Positions 1-6,811 of a stretch of DNA of 64,000 nt are shown here, piece after piece. How positions within the stretch are numbered: position 1 is the first letter of the stretch; each line of letters starts with the position of its first letter. The notes under the pieces were generated by a model that was not told the DNA's origin, made no database searches, and saw only the letters and a program-made list of their open reading frames with translations. The translations under genes were made by a program, and so were the position numbers. This DNA comes from Aphodovivens sp036306585 (GTDB taxonomy: Bacteria; Actinomycetota; Coriobacteriia; Coriobacteriales; Eggerthellaceae), in contig JAXJZF010000002.1 of the NCBI GenBank assembly GCA_036306585.1, positions 124,001 through 188,000 on the forward strand, in the 5' to 3' direction.

Positions 1-882
1 AACGCTGTCGACGGCGTACTTGCCGATGCCCGGCCAGCTGAACACGGTTTCGGTGAGCAGCGCGCCGCCCAAAAGGCTGCCGAACTGAAGGCCGATGACG
101 GTGATGACCGGCAACATGGCGTTGCGCAGCGCGTGTTTGATGTAGACCGAACCCTTCGAGAGGCCTTTAGCTCGTGCGGTGCGCACGTAGTCGGCATTGA
201 GCGTGTCGAGCATCGCCGAGCGGGTCATGCGCGTGATGATGGCCATCGAATACAGCGAGAGCGTGACTGTGGGCAGGATCAAGTGATACAGCGCATCGCC
301 GAGCGCTTCGAAGTCTCCGCGTGCGATGGTGTCGATGATGTAGAACCCGGTCCCCCCGGTCGGCTGCAGCAACGGGTCGATACGGCCGCTGGAGGGTAGG
401 ATGCCCAGGGTGCCGGAGAACAGTAGGATGAGAAGAATGCCTGACCAGAACACCGGCATCGAAATGCCAATGAGCGCGATGATCATGCTGATGTTGTCGG
501 CCAGTTTGTTCTTCTTGACCGCCGCTAGCACGCCTAGCGCGATGCCGACGACGGACGCCACGATGATGGCGCAGACGGCCAGTTCCGCCGTGGCCGGGAA
601 GCGTGCGGCGATCTCCTTGGTGATGGACGCATGCGTGTAGTACGATTCGCCCAGGTTGCCCTGCAGCGCGCCAACCAGAAAGTTGACGTATTGCAGCCAG
701 ATGGGTTCATCCAGTCCGTTGTCGGCTCGCCATGCAGCCATTTGATCGGGCGTCGCGTGTTCGCCGAGCACGACCGGTGCGGGGTCGGCGGCGAGGACGC
801 GCGTGATCAAAAAGATGATGACGGTAACGCCGAGCAGGACAGGAATCACCAAAAGAATTCGTTTGATGATGTATTTGAGCAC
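1..882 (-). CDS. dppB: Peptide ABC transporter permease, DppB/OppB type (3' end outside window)
   Basis: Inner-membrane permease of a dipeptide/oligopeptide/nickel-type ABC importer; it forms half of the channel and docks the ATPases. Reading the minus strand from GTG at 882 gives MLKYIIKRILLVIPVLLGV, the classic first helix of this family, then several hydrophobic segments and the EAA-type loop around residues 245-270 (ARAKGLSKGSVYIKHALRNA), followed by the family's GGALLTETVFSWPGIGKYAVDSV region in part. The frame stays open to base 1, so 294 residues of about 310-330 are present. A strong AAGAAGGGGG site precedes the GTG. It lies downstream of the binding-protein gene on the same strand and should be its partner. 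Family assignment is firm; the substrate is not shown. Confidence 0.92.
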   Translation of the reverse strand, partial: MLKYIIKRILLVIPVLLGVTVIIFLITRVLAADPAPVVLGEHATPDQMAAWRADNGLDEPIWLQYVNFLVGALQGNLGESYYTHASITKEIAARFPATAELAVCAIIVASVVGIALGVLAAVKKNKLADNISMIIALIGISMPVFWSGILLILLFSGTLGILPSSGRIDPLLQPTGGTGFYIIDTIARGDFEALGDALYHLILPTVTLSLYSMAIITRMTRSAMLDTLNADYVRTARAKGLSKGSVYIKHALRNAMLPVITVIGLQFGSLLGGALLTETVFSWPGIGKYAVDSV

Positions 883-1056
883 AAAAGCCCCCTTCTTGCC
901 TAGCCTGTTGTTCACAGGGGTGGGGAATAAGCGCCTTGCTTTCTCCCTTGCACTTTGCCCCGTCTTGCAAAGCGCAGACGGCTTTCCCTGCAGAACGCCA
1001 GTGGAGTAGTTTATCGCAACCAGGGCGATTAAGTCGAGAGAGCATATCGGACGGCG

Positions 1057-1119
1057 CGCTCCATGGGGAAAACGGCGGGATTGTCGGATAGGGGAGAATG
1101 CCGACTTCCCCATGGAGCG
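1057..1119. repeat. 14-bp perfect inverted repeat with nested stem
   Basis: The two 14-base arms are exact reverse complements, and a 5-bp inner stem abuts the distal arm, so transcript from either strand would form a long two-stage hairpin. No T-run follows on either strand, so a processing or stabilising element, or an operator, fits better than a terminator. It lies between the binding-protein and permease genes. Confidence 0.6.
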
Positions 1120-1154
1120 TTCCGCGAGATGCCTGCGACCCACCCGGTTAAACG

Positions 1155-1187
1155 AAACCGGACCCGGTGGTGTTCCGAGTCCGGTTT
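1155..1187 (-). terminator. Probable rho-independent (or partial) terminator after dppA
   Basis: On the minus strand a 9-bp stem AAACCGGAC/GTCCGGTTT with a 15-base loop is followed by CGTTTAAC, a short and imperfect T-run. It begins about 60 bases past the dppA stop. Partial termination would let the binding protein be made in excess of the permease. Confidence 0.5.
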
Positions 1188-1249
1188 CGCCGCGGTGCGT
1201 CACCGACCAGTGTCACGCGGTCGCGACAATGCGCTTGCCTTGAAAAGGC

Positions 1250-2878
1250 TTACGCGTCCTTGGACACGCCCTTCATGAACACGACTCCCGTCGGATGGTA
1301 GTAGAAGTCATGCACCTTGGGGCTGTAGCCGCACAGGTTCTGAGAGTGAGAGATAAGCAGCCACGGCTGCTCCTCTGCCACCATTTCCTCGCACTGATGG
1401 TAGATGGCATCGCGCTCGTCGCCATCGGGCAGTGCCACGCCCTGTGCGATGAGGTCCTTGTACTCCTGGTTGTCCCAGCGAGCCACGTTCATGGACCAGT
1501 TGGAGTCGGCCAGCAGGTTCATGAAATTATCGGGGTCGCCGTTGTCGCCGGTCCAGCCGTAGAAGCAGATGTCGTACGGGTCGGTCTGGCACTTGGTCTT
1601 GTAGGTGGTCCAGTCGTACTCGGTGATGTTTACCGTCACGCCGACCTCCTGCAGGTAGCCCTGGATCAGACGAGCCAGCTCGGAGCCGCCCTTGGTGTTG
1701 TAGGGGCGAGAATTGGTGTAGGTCATGCAATCGAGCGAGGTGATGCCTTTGGCTGCCAGCGTCTCGCGTGCAGCATCGGGGTCATATTCGGTCTGTTTGA
1801 TGTCCTCGTCGTACGGGGCCATGAAGAGGGGCATGACGGAGTTTGCCACCGTAGCGTACTCGCCGTACACGGTCTGCACCAGCTCGGGCACGTTGACTGC
1901 CTGGGCGATGGCCTTGCGAACCTCCTTGTCGGTGCATACGCCGCTGTCGGTATTGAACGCCATGTAGTTGATGGTCATGCCGTCCTCGGCGAACAGCTCG
2001 TAGCCGTTGGAGGTGATCTGATCGACGGATGCCAGATCAACGCCGTCGATGATGTCAACCTCGCCGTTGGTCAGAGCGGTCACGCGGGTGTTGTTCTCGG
2101 GGATGATGCGGAAGACGATGTTCTTCGTCTTAGGCGCATTCTCGGTGTCCCAGTACTCCTCGTTGGCCTCGAGGGTAACGTTGGACTGCTTGGTCCAGCT
2201 CACGAACTTGTAGGGGCCAGTGCCGGCGCCCGTGGGATCCTCGCCGACGTTGCCGTTGGAAGCCTCCAGGCAAGCGGGGCTGACGATAGGGGCGGCCAGG
2301 GCCATGGCCAGGTTCTTCTCGAACGCGGTGTTGGCAGCGCGCAGCGTGATGTGCACGGTGTAATCGTCAACTGCCTCGATGGAGGCGACGCCGGTGCCGG
2401 CGGCTTCCTCGCCGAACACGAAGGACGCGTAGGGCATGTCGGAGGTGCGGTTGGGCTCAAGCTGGCGCGTGACGGACGTGACGACTGCGTCGGCGTTAAA
2501 GTCAGTGCCGTCCTGGAACTTCACTCCCTCGCGCAGCTTGATGGTGTACTCGAGTCCATCCTCGCTGATCTCGGGCAGATCGGCTGCCAGGCAGGCATGC
2601 ACGGTGGTGTCGGTGGTGCCGAACGCGTACAGGCCCTCGAAGATGTTGGCAGCGACCTTGACGGACTCGCCGTCATCGAAGAATGCCGGATCCAGGGAGC
2701 GCGGATCGGCGCTCTGAGCGTAGGTGATGGAGTCGGCTACGGTGCCGCCCTCGCTGTCGCCTTCGCCGCCCTCGCTGCCGCCGCTGCAGCCTGCCATGCT
2801 TACCAAGCCGAAGCTTGCGGCGGAAGCGCCCAGCAGGCCGAGGAAGCGGCGCCTGCTAAACGAATACTTTTCTTCCAT
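1250..2878 (-). CDS. dppA: Peptide ABC transporter substrate-binding lipoprotein (SBP family 5)
   Basis: Extracellular solute-binding protein of the importer, 542 aa, normal for the DppA/OppA family. The N-terminus carries a twin-arginine motif SRRRFLG (residues 8-14), a hydrophobic stretch and a lipobox-like SMAGC with Cys31, so it is probably a Tat-exported lipoprotein. The mature part has the family signature near residues 80-110 (ANIFEGLYAF) and the TYAQSADPRSLDPAF start of the binding domain. The ATG at 2878 is chosen over an upstream in-frame ATG at 2950 because GGAAGGAG sits at the right distance and the signal peptide then begins properly. It is transcribed ahead of the permease. The ligand (di-/oligopeptide or nickel) cannot be told from sequence. 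Confidence 0.93.
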   Translation of the reverse strand: MEEKYSFSRRRFLGLLGASAASFGLVSMAGCSGGSEGGEGDSEGGTVADSITYAQSADPRSLDPAFFDDGESVKVAANIFEGLYAFGTTDTTVHACLAADLPEISEDGLEYTIKLREGVKFQDGTDFNADAVVTSVTRQLEPNRTSDMPYASFVFGEEAAGTGVASIEAVDDYTVHITLRAANTAFEKNLAMALAAPIVSPACLEASNGNVGEDPTGAGTGPYKFVSWTKQSNVTLEANEEYWDTENAPKTKNIVFRIIPENNTRVTALTNGEVDIIDGVDLASVDQITSNGYELFAEDGMTINYMAFNTDSGVCTDKEVRKAIAQAVNVPELVQTVYGEYATVANSVMPLFMAPYDEDIKQTEYDPDAARETLAAKGITSLDCMTYTNSRPYNTKGGSELARLIQGYLQEVGVTVNITEYDWTTYKTKCQTDPYDICFYGWTGDNGDPDNFMNLLADSNWSMNVARWDNQEYKDLIAQGVALPDGDERDAIYHQCEEMVAEEQPWLLISHSQNLCGYSPKVHDFYYHPTGVVFMKGVSKDA

Positions 2879-2897
2879 CGGATTTCTCCTTCCCTCC

Positions 2898-2957
2898 GCC
2901 CCGTGTCGAACGGGGCACTCCTGGGACGCTATCGCGTCCATTCCGTCCACGCGGAAT
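2898..2957 (-). promoter_or_regulatory. Three tandem hairpins in the 5' leader of dppA
   Basis: Just upstream of the dppA ribosome binding site are three small perfect stems: ATTCCG/CGGAAT (2940-2957), GGACGC/GCGTCC (2924-2939, directly adjoining) and GCCCCG/CGGGGC (2898-2916). The last would crowd the Shine-Dalgarno. No known riboswitch was recognised; regulation of translation or mRNA stability is inference. Confidence 0.4.
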
Positions 2958-3168
2958 CCCGGCGGGATCGCGCAAAACGTATTCGCCTACTTTATCCCAA
3001 TAGAGCATATGGAGGAATGATGATAGCGCTATTAATATGAATTTAATCTGCCGAAGGGAAGGGTTTAGGGTATGAAAGGCGGTGAAGGTCAACTTTCCTA
3101 TTTATAATGATTTGATCGATTTTTCTGCACTGCGTCGGGAGACGCGAGGGCGACGGGAGCGACGCACC

Positions 3169-3516
3169 ATGGTTTCGGATAAGAAGGAATTCACCCTTAT
3201 CTCGGTTTCCGATCCGGATGACGGCATCGGCCAGGATGATCTGGTCATCCAGGCAGGGTCGGTTCCCGCAACGCGCAAATCGGGAGGCGATCGCCCGGCG
3301 ACGCGGCCGAAGCCCGGCCCCGACGCTCCCGCACGTCCCGCTCGCGCTTCGCTGCATTCCGGTGATCCGGCGGACCGCGTGGCGTTGCAGCAGCACGGCG
3401 AAACCAGCCTGGAGGACCTGGAGAGCTCGAAGATGGGCGGTCTCCAGAAGGCGATCGTCGCCATCGCTGCGGTGGCGCTGGTGGCGTTCGCGGTATACTA
3501 CATTTGTTTCATGTAG
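3169..3516 (+). CDS. Small membrane protein of unknown function
   Basis: I do not recognise the family. The 115-aa product has a polar, proline/alanine-rich N-terminal 90 residues and one C-terminal hydrophobic segment (about 92-114), with a tail-anchored look. ATG at 3169 is preferred over a GTG at 3082 because the upstream part is basic and poorly protein-like, although the GGGAG before 3169 is only moderate. A perfect TATAAT lies at 3103-3108, about 60 bases upstream, without a good -35. It is followed 42 bases later by a larger membrane protein on the same strand, so the two are probably co-transcribed. The divergent neighbour is dppA. Function unknown. Confidence 0.65.
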   Translation: MVSDKKEFTLISVSDPDDGIGQDDLVIQAGSVPATRKSGGDRPATRPKPGPDAPARPARASLHSGDPADRVALQQHGETSLEDLESSKMGGLQKAIVAIAAVALVAFAVYYICFM

Positions 3517-3558
3517 CCCATGCGCCGCAAGGCGCTCGATCCATGAGGAGGGGCTCGA

Positions 3559-4773
3559 ATGCCTAAACATTCTGCAAACGGACCAGTCGGCATCACAAAC
3601 GATTCCGAGAAAATCGAAGAAACCGACCGCACGGCGGAGCGGCCTGAAGTGGAAAGAGCCCAGGAGGCGGGAAGCCGACGCGGCCGTAAAGCAGCCGATG
3701 GTGACGATCCCATCGGCTTGACCGAGGCCTTCGCGCCGGTAGGTGACGAGGCGTTCGAAGAGGCGCGCGCCGCGGGCGATGATCATATCGGACTCACCGA
3801 GGCCTTCGCGCCGGTTAGCGAGGGCGCCCATGCCGGCGGTTTCAGCTACAAGGGCGACAACGAGGACGAGTATCCTGATGCCTTGGAGAGCCTTGAGCCC
3901 CAGAACCTGCCTCCGATGCTTTCCGTCGATGATTCCGCCGAGCGGGATTCCGCGGACGAACGCGTGCGGGGGCGCCATGGCAAGGAAGCGCCCATCCCGG
4001 CGTACCAGCACAAGTCGCGCCGCCTGAGGCGCATCCTCATCGCCATCATCATCGTGCTGATCATCCTGCTGATCGCCGCTATCGCAGCGGGTGGACTGCT
4101 CCTGCACACGGCATCGCAGACCGCCGTCCAGATGGCGGCGAGCAACCAGCAGGCTGCCATCGACGACATGCAGGATGGCGTCGATGATGCCTCCATGCAG
4201 GCGAAGAAGGTGGTCGACGTTCCCGATCTGGCCAGCTTGCTCGGCTTGACTCAGGATCAGGCAATCGAGGCGGTGGGCCATGGCGCCATCGCCACCGCTA
4301 CCTCCGAGGTGAACGAAGAGGGCAATCCCATCCGCACTAGCCTCACTATCGCCCTCACCGACGACCCCGCCGACTCCCGCTCGGGCACCCCCAGCGTGTA
4401 TTTGGGCCTGGACGAAGGCGGGCTGGTGGTGCAGGCGGGCTATTCAGCTCCCACCGCATCGCTGGGCTACGGGTCTTTGAGCTTCGCCGACGCCGTTGCC
4501 AATGAGCATGTGGTCGAGAAGACCCTCCAGGAAGCGGGTATTCCGGTGGAGGAAGGCGCCGCCGTGTTGCCCGACGACAAGTCGTCGTATTCCTCCTATG
4601 ACAGCGACGGGACGACGCTGGTGCGCGAGAACTGCACGTTCGAGGGTCAGGTGGATATCGACGGCGCCTCCCATTCGTGGTCGTCCACGCTGTCCTACGA
4701 CTACACCACGGCGAACTCGACCGATAACCTGGCCGACACCATCAGGCTCATCTACGTGTACCTCAACGCGTAG
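3559..4773 (+). CDS. Single-pass membrane protein with duplicated N-terminal decapeptide, unknown function
   Basis: 404 aa, no family recognised. Residues 1-150 are acidic, low-complexity and probably cytoplasmic; the segment IGLTEAFAPV occurs twice (52-61 and 77-86) within a longer near-repeat, which looks like a short linear binding motif. One transmembrane helix (about 159-183, RILIAIIIVLIILLIAAIAAG) follows a basic HKSRRLRR cluster, so the C-terminal 220 residues should be outside the cell. That outer part is serine/threonine and aspartate rich without cysteine pairs or catalytic motifs I can name. The GAGGAGGGG ribosome site fixes the ATG. It follows the smaller membrane protein and ends at a strong terminator. 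Confidence 0.75.
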   Translation: MPKHSANGPVGITNDSEKIEETDRTAERPEVERAQEAGSRRGRKAADGDDPIGLTEAFAPVGDEAFEEARAAGDDHIGLTEAFAPVSEGAHAGGFSYKGDNEDEYPDALESLEPQNLPPMLSVDDSAERDSADERVRGRHGKEAPIPAYQHKSRRLRRILIAIIIVLIILLIAAIAAGGLLLHTASQTAVQMAASNQQAAIDDMQDGVDDASMQAKKVVDVPDLASLLGLTQDQAIEAVGHGAIATATSEVNEEGNPIRTSLTIALTDDPADSRSGTPSVYLGLDEGGLVVQAGYSAPTASLGYGSLSFADAVANEHVVEKTLQEAGIPVEEGAAVLPDDKSSYSSYDSDGTTLVRENCTFEGQVDIDGASHSWSSTLSYDYTTANSTDNLADTIRLIYVYLNA

Positions 4774-4788
4774 CTGCAGCGTGGTGCC

Positions 4789-4825
4789 ATCCTGCCGGGC
4801 TGCTCCGGCAGGATGTGTGTTTTTC
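4789..4825 (+). terminator. Rho-independent terminator after the membrane-protein pair
   Basis: Perfect 10-bp stem ATCCTGCCGG/CCGGCAGGAT with a 6-base loop, then GTGTGTTTTTC. It lies 16 bases past the stop and immediately before the infC promoter. Confidence 0.85.
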
Positions 4826-4853
4826 TTGACGGGAGCTATGTCTGTGCTATCAT
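4826..4853 (+). promoter_or_regulatory. Promoter of the infC-rpmI-rplT operon
   Basis: TTGACG (4826-4831), 16-base spacer, TATCAT (4848-4853): a good sigma-70-type promoter. Transcription would start near 4860 and leave a leader of about 165 bases before infC. Confidence 0.75.
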
Positions 4854-4964
4854 AGACAAGCTGTTCAAACAAGCGGAGGCGAGCCGCCTCCCACCTGGTT
4901 CGGCGCCTCTGTTGCTGATGGGTCGCATGATAATATCGCCTGAAAAGGCTTTCGTATGCAAGCG

Positions 4965-5000
4965 AACCCGCAGTTTTCGAGGCTGCGGGTTTTTTATTTC
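4965..5000 (+). terminator. Leader terminator/attenuator upstream of infC
   Basis: A 9-bp stem AACCCGCAG/CTGCGGGTT with a 9-base loop is followed directly by a run of Ts (TTTTATTTC), which is a complete intrinsic terminator inside the leader, 26 bases before the infC start. Operons of infC-rpmI-rplT are known to be autoregulated through leader RNA (L20-controlled attenuation in Firmicutes). Here the terminator is seen; the ligand and any antiterminator are inference. Confidence 0.7.
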
Positions 5001-5025
5001 GTGGCAAAGCTACGGAGAAAGGAAG

Positions 5026-5619
5026 GTGAGCACAATAGCTGCTCAAGAGCCTCGGCTCAACGATCAGATCACGGTGCGCGAATGCCGCCTGATCAACTAC
5101 AACGGCGAACAGTTGGGAATCTACCCGCTGGCGCAAGCCCAACGTATCGCGGACGATGAAGGGCTCGACCTCGTGGAGATCGCGCCTAACGCCGCACCCC
5201 CGGTGTGCCGCATCATGGATTACGGCAAGTTCAAGTACGACCAGGCCATCAAGGCGAAGCAGGCGCGCAAGAACCAGTCGCGTATCGAGATCAAGGAAAT
5301 GAAATTCCGTCCGAAGATCGACGTGGGCGACTACACCACTAAGAAGAAGCACGTGCTGCGCTTCTTGGATGCGGGCAATAAGGTGAAGATCACCATCATG
5401 TTTCGTGGGCGCGAGATGGCGCACCCCGAGCAGGGGCTGAGCATCCTGGAACGTCTGGCCGACGACCTGAAAGATGTGGCAGTCATCGAGAGCCAGCCCA
5501 AGATGGAAGGTCGCAACATGCATATGCTCATCGCCCCTCTGCCTTCCGCGGCGGCGGCGAAGAAAAAGAAGAAAAACGACACTAAGAAGGAAGAAGAAGG
5601 GAAGGACACCAATGCCTAA
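5026..5619 (+). CDS. infC: Translation initiation factor IF-3
   Basis: Binds the 30S subunit, keeps it apart from 50S and proofreads start codon and initiator tRNA. The 197-aa product shows the whole family: N-domain RLNDQITVRECRLI with PPVCRIMDYGKF at about 60-72, lysine-rich linker (IKAKQARKNQSRIEIKEMKF), and C-domain through GRNMHMLIAPL. A lysine/glutamate-rich tail (AAAKKKKKNDTKKEEEG) extends past the usual end. The start is taken as GTG at 5026 behind GGAGAAAGGAAG; the frame is open further upstream but runs through the leader terminator. The stop overlaps the rpmI start by 8 bases, which implies translational coupling. Confidence 0.95.
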   Translation: MSTIAAQEPRLNDQITVRECRLINYNGEQLGIYPLAQAQRIADDEGLDLVEIAPNAAPPVCRIMDYGKFKYDQAIKAKQARKNQSRIEIKEMKFRPKIDVGDYTTKKKHVLRFLDAGNKVKITIMFRGREMAHPEQGLSILERLADDLKDVAVIESQPKMEGRNMHMLIAPLPSAAAAKKKKKNDTKKEEEGKDTNA

Positions 5620-5809
5620 GATGAAGACCCATAGCGGTTCCAAGAAGCGCTTCCGCGTGACTGGTTCCGGCAAGATCATGCGTGGCAAGGCTTACAAGAG
5701 CCACATCCTCACCAAGAAGAGCGCCAAGCGCAAGCGCAATTTCCGTCATGAGACCTCGCTGGCAGGCGGCGACGCCAAGAACGTCGCACGTGCTATCGGC
5801 CTGCGTTAA
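5612..5809 (+). CDS. rpmI: 50S ribosomal protein L35
   Basis: 65 aa, the usual size. It begins MPKMKTHSGSKKRFRVTGSGK and contains the HILTKKSAKRKR core of L35, strongly basic throughout. The ATG lies inside the 3' end of infC (8-base overlap), with the AAGGAAGAAGAAGG stretch of the infC tail serving as ribosome site. Standard second gene of the infC operon; structural component of the large subunit. No unusual residues seen. Confidence 0.96.
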   Translation: MPKMKTHSGSKKRFRVTGSGKIMRGKAYKSHILTKKSAKRKRNFRHETSLAGGDAKNVARAIGLR

Positions 5810-5831
5810 TAAATAGAAGGAGTGATACAGA

Positions 5832-6185
5832 ATGGCTCGTGTTAAGCGCGCACTGAATGCACATAAGAAGCGCCGCACCATCATGAAACGCGCCAAGGGT
5901 TACTACGGCGCGAAGTCCCGCAGCTATAAATCCGCCAAAGAGCAGGTGCGTCATTCGCTTCAGTACCAGTACCGTGACCGCCGCACCAAGAAGCGCGAGG
6001 TCCGTCGTCTATGGATCACCCGCATCAACGCGGCTGCCCGCATTAATGGCCTTTCCTACTCGGTGTTCATGAACGGCTTGAAGAAGGCCGGCGTCGAGCT
6101 GGACCGCAAGGTGCTCGCTGATATGGCCGTGAACGACCCGCAGGCGTTCGCCGCCGTGGTCGAGGTCGCCAAGAAGGTCCTGTAA
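5832..6185 (+). CDS. rplT: 50S ribosomal protein L20
   Basis: 117 aa, full length. Starts MARVKRALNAHKKRR and carries the RAKGYYGAKSRSYKSAKEQV and RRLWITRINAAAR blocks of L20, an early-assembly 23S rRNA binder. In Firmicutes L20 is also the repressor of its own operon through the leader RNA, which makes the terminator before infC relevant. AGAAGGAG precedes the ATG by 10 bases. Third and last gene of the operon, closed by a terminator. Confidence 0.97.
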   Translation: MARVKRALNAHKKRRTIMKRAKGYYGAKSRSYKSAKEQVRHSLQYQYRDRRTKKREVRRLWITRINAAARINGLSYSVFMNGLKKAGVELDRKVLADMAVNDPQAFAAVVEVAKKVL

Positions 6186-6205
6186 GCGGTTTTCCCTTGA
6201 AAAAC

Positions 6206-6236
6206 AAAAGCCTCGCAGCGATGCGGGGCTTTTTTC
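6206..6236 (+). terminator. Terminator of the infC operon
   Basis: Stem AGCCTCGCA/TGCGGGGCT (one G-U) with GCGA tetraloop, flanked by A-run and followed by TTTTTC. It begins about 20 bases past the rplT stop. Confidence 0.88.
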
Positions 6237-6296
6237 GTATCAGGTGGTTTTGCGTCGGGTCCGGGTTTTAGGTTCTCGACTCGCTTGGACAGTTCA

Positions 6297-6677
6297 TTAC
6301 GCAAAATCGTGCAGCTCGTGCGGGGTGCCGATGGTGAAATGGGGGTCGACGGTGTGACAAACCTGCTCGACGCCGGTGAGTGTTTTTGTCAGATGCTCGC
6401 GCGCGACGTCGGCGGCATTGCCGTTCGCGCCTGCCACGACCTCTATCCCTGCACGGCATAGGCGGTTCGCGAACTCGTATTCGATTCTTCCCACTATCAG
6501 CACGTCGATTCCCAACTCGCCGAACAGTGCGACTAAATCATCGATGGAGAGCTTGGGATTAGGCATGTTCTGGCACTCGGTGATGATCCCTTTTTCAACG
6601 GTGTAGCACATGAAGCTCACGGTGCTTCGGAATAAAGGCGCGACCCTTAAGCCCTCGCTTGCTACGGCGATCTTCAT
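6297..6677 (-). CDS. NifX/NifB-like dinitrogenase cofactor-binding family protein
   Basis: 126 aa matching the small Nitro_FeMo-Co (NifX/NafY/NifB C-terminal, MTH1175-like) fold: MKIAVASEG start, a central GELGIDVLIVGRIEYEFANRL and the GIEVVAGANGNAADV stretch that in this family precedes the cofactor-binding loop. Known members bind iron-molybdenum or iron-sulfur clusters; many anaerobes carry stand-alone copies without nitrogenase, of unknown job. No nif gene is in the window. The ATG follows GGAGGTCTGA. A single gene on the minus strand, facing rplT and preceded by the helicase gene. Family moderately certain, function not. Confidence 0.75.
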   Translation of the reverse strand: MKIAVASEGLRVAPLFRSTVSFMCYTVEKGIITECQNMPNPKLSIDDLVALFGELGIDVLIVGRIEYEFANRLCRAGIEVVAGANGNAADVAREHLTKTLTGVEQVCHTVDPHFTIGTPHELHDFA

Positions 6678-6811
6678 TCAGACCTCCTGTTCTGTTCGTG
6701 CTTCAACCTTAGCGGTAGATCGAGCCGCCCCGCGGGCGGATTCGCCCAACGGGGTGTATCGAAGCGCATAAGGTAGCAAGCGTGACCAAACTGCAAGCTG
6801 CAACTGGGGTT

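Larger units (their letters stand above)
883..1249. other. Structured intergenic region between dppA and dppB
   Basis: A 367-base gap with no convincing gene. It holds two inverted repeats: a probable terminator at 1155-1187 just after dppA, and a 14-bp perfect inverted repeat (CGCTCCATGGGGAA at 1057-1070 against TTCCCCATGGAGCG at 1106-1119) that encloses a second 5-bp stem (GTCGG 1083-1087 with CCGAC 1101-1105). The rest shows no coding bias I trust. A role in setting the A:B expression ratio or in mRNA stability is inference. Confidence 0.6.

Noticed and set aside
1295..3040. Very long open frame (581 codons) on the plus strand opposite dppA
   Set aside because: It is a mirror of the dppA coding sequence caused by high GC at third positions; it has no family motif or ribosome site, while the minus-strand frame is a clear binding protein.
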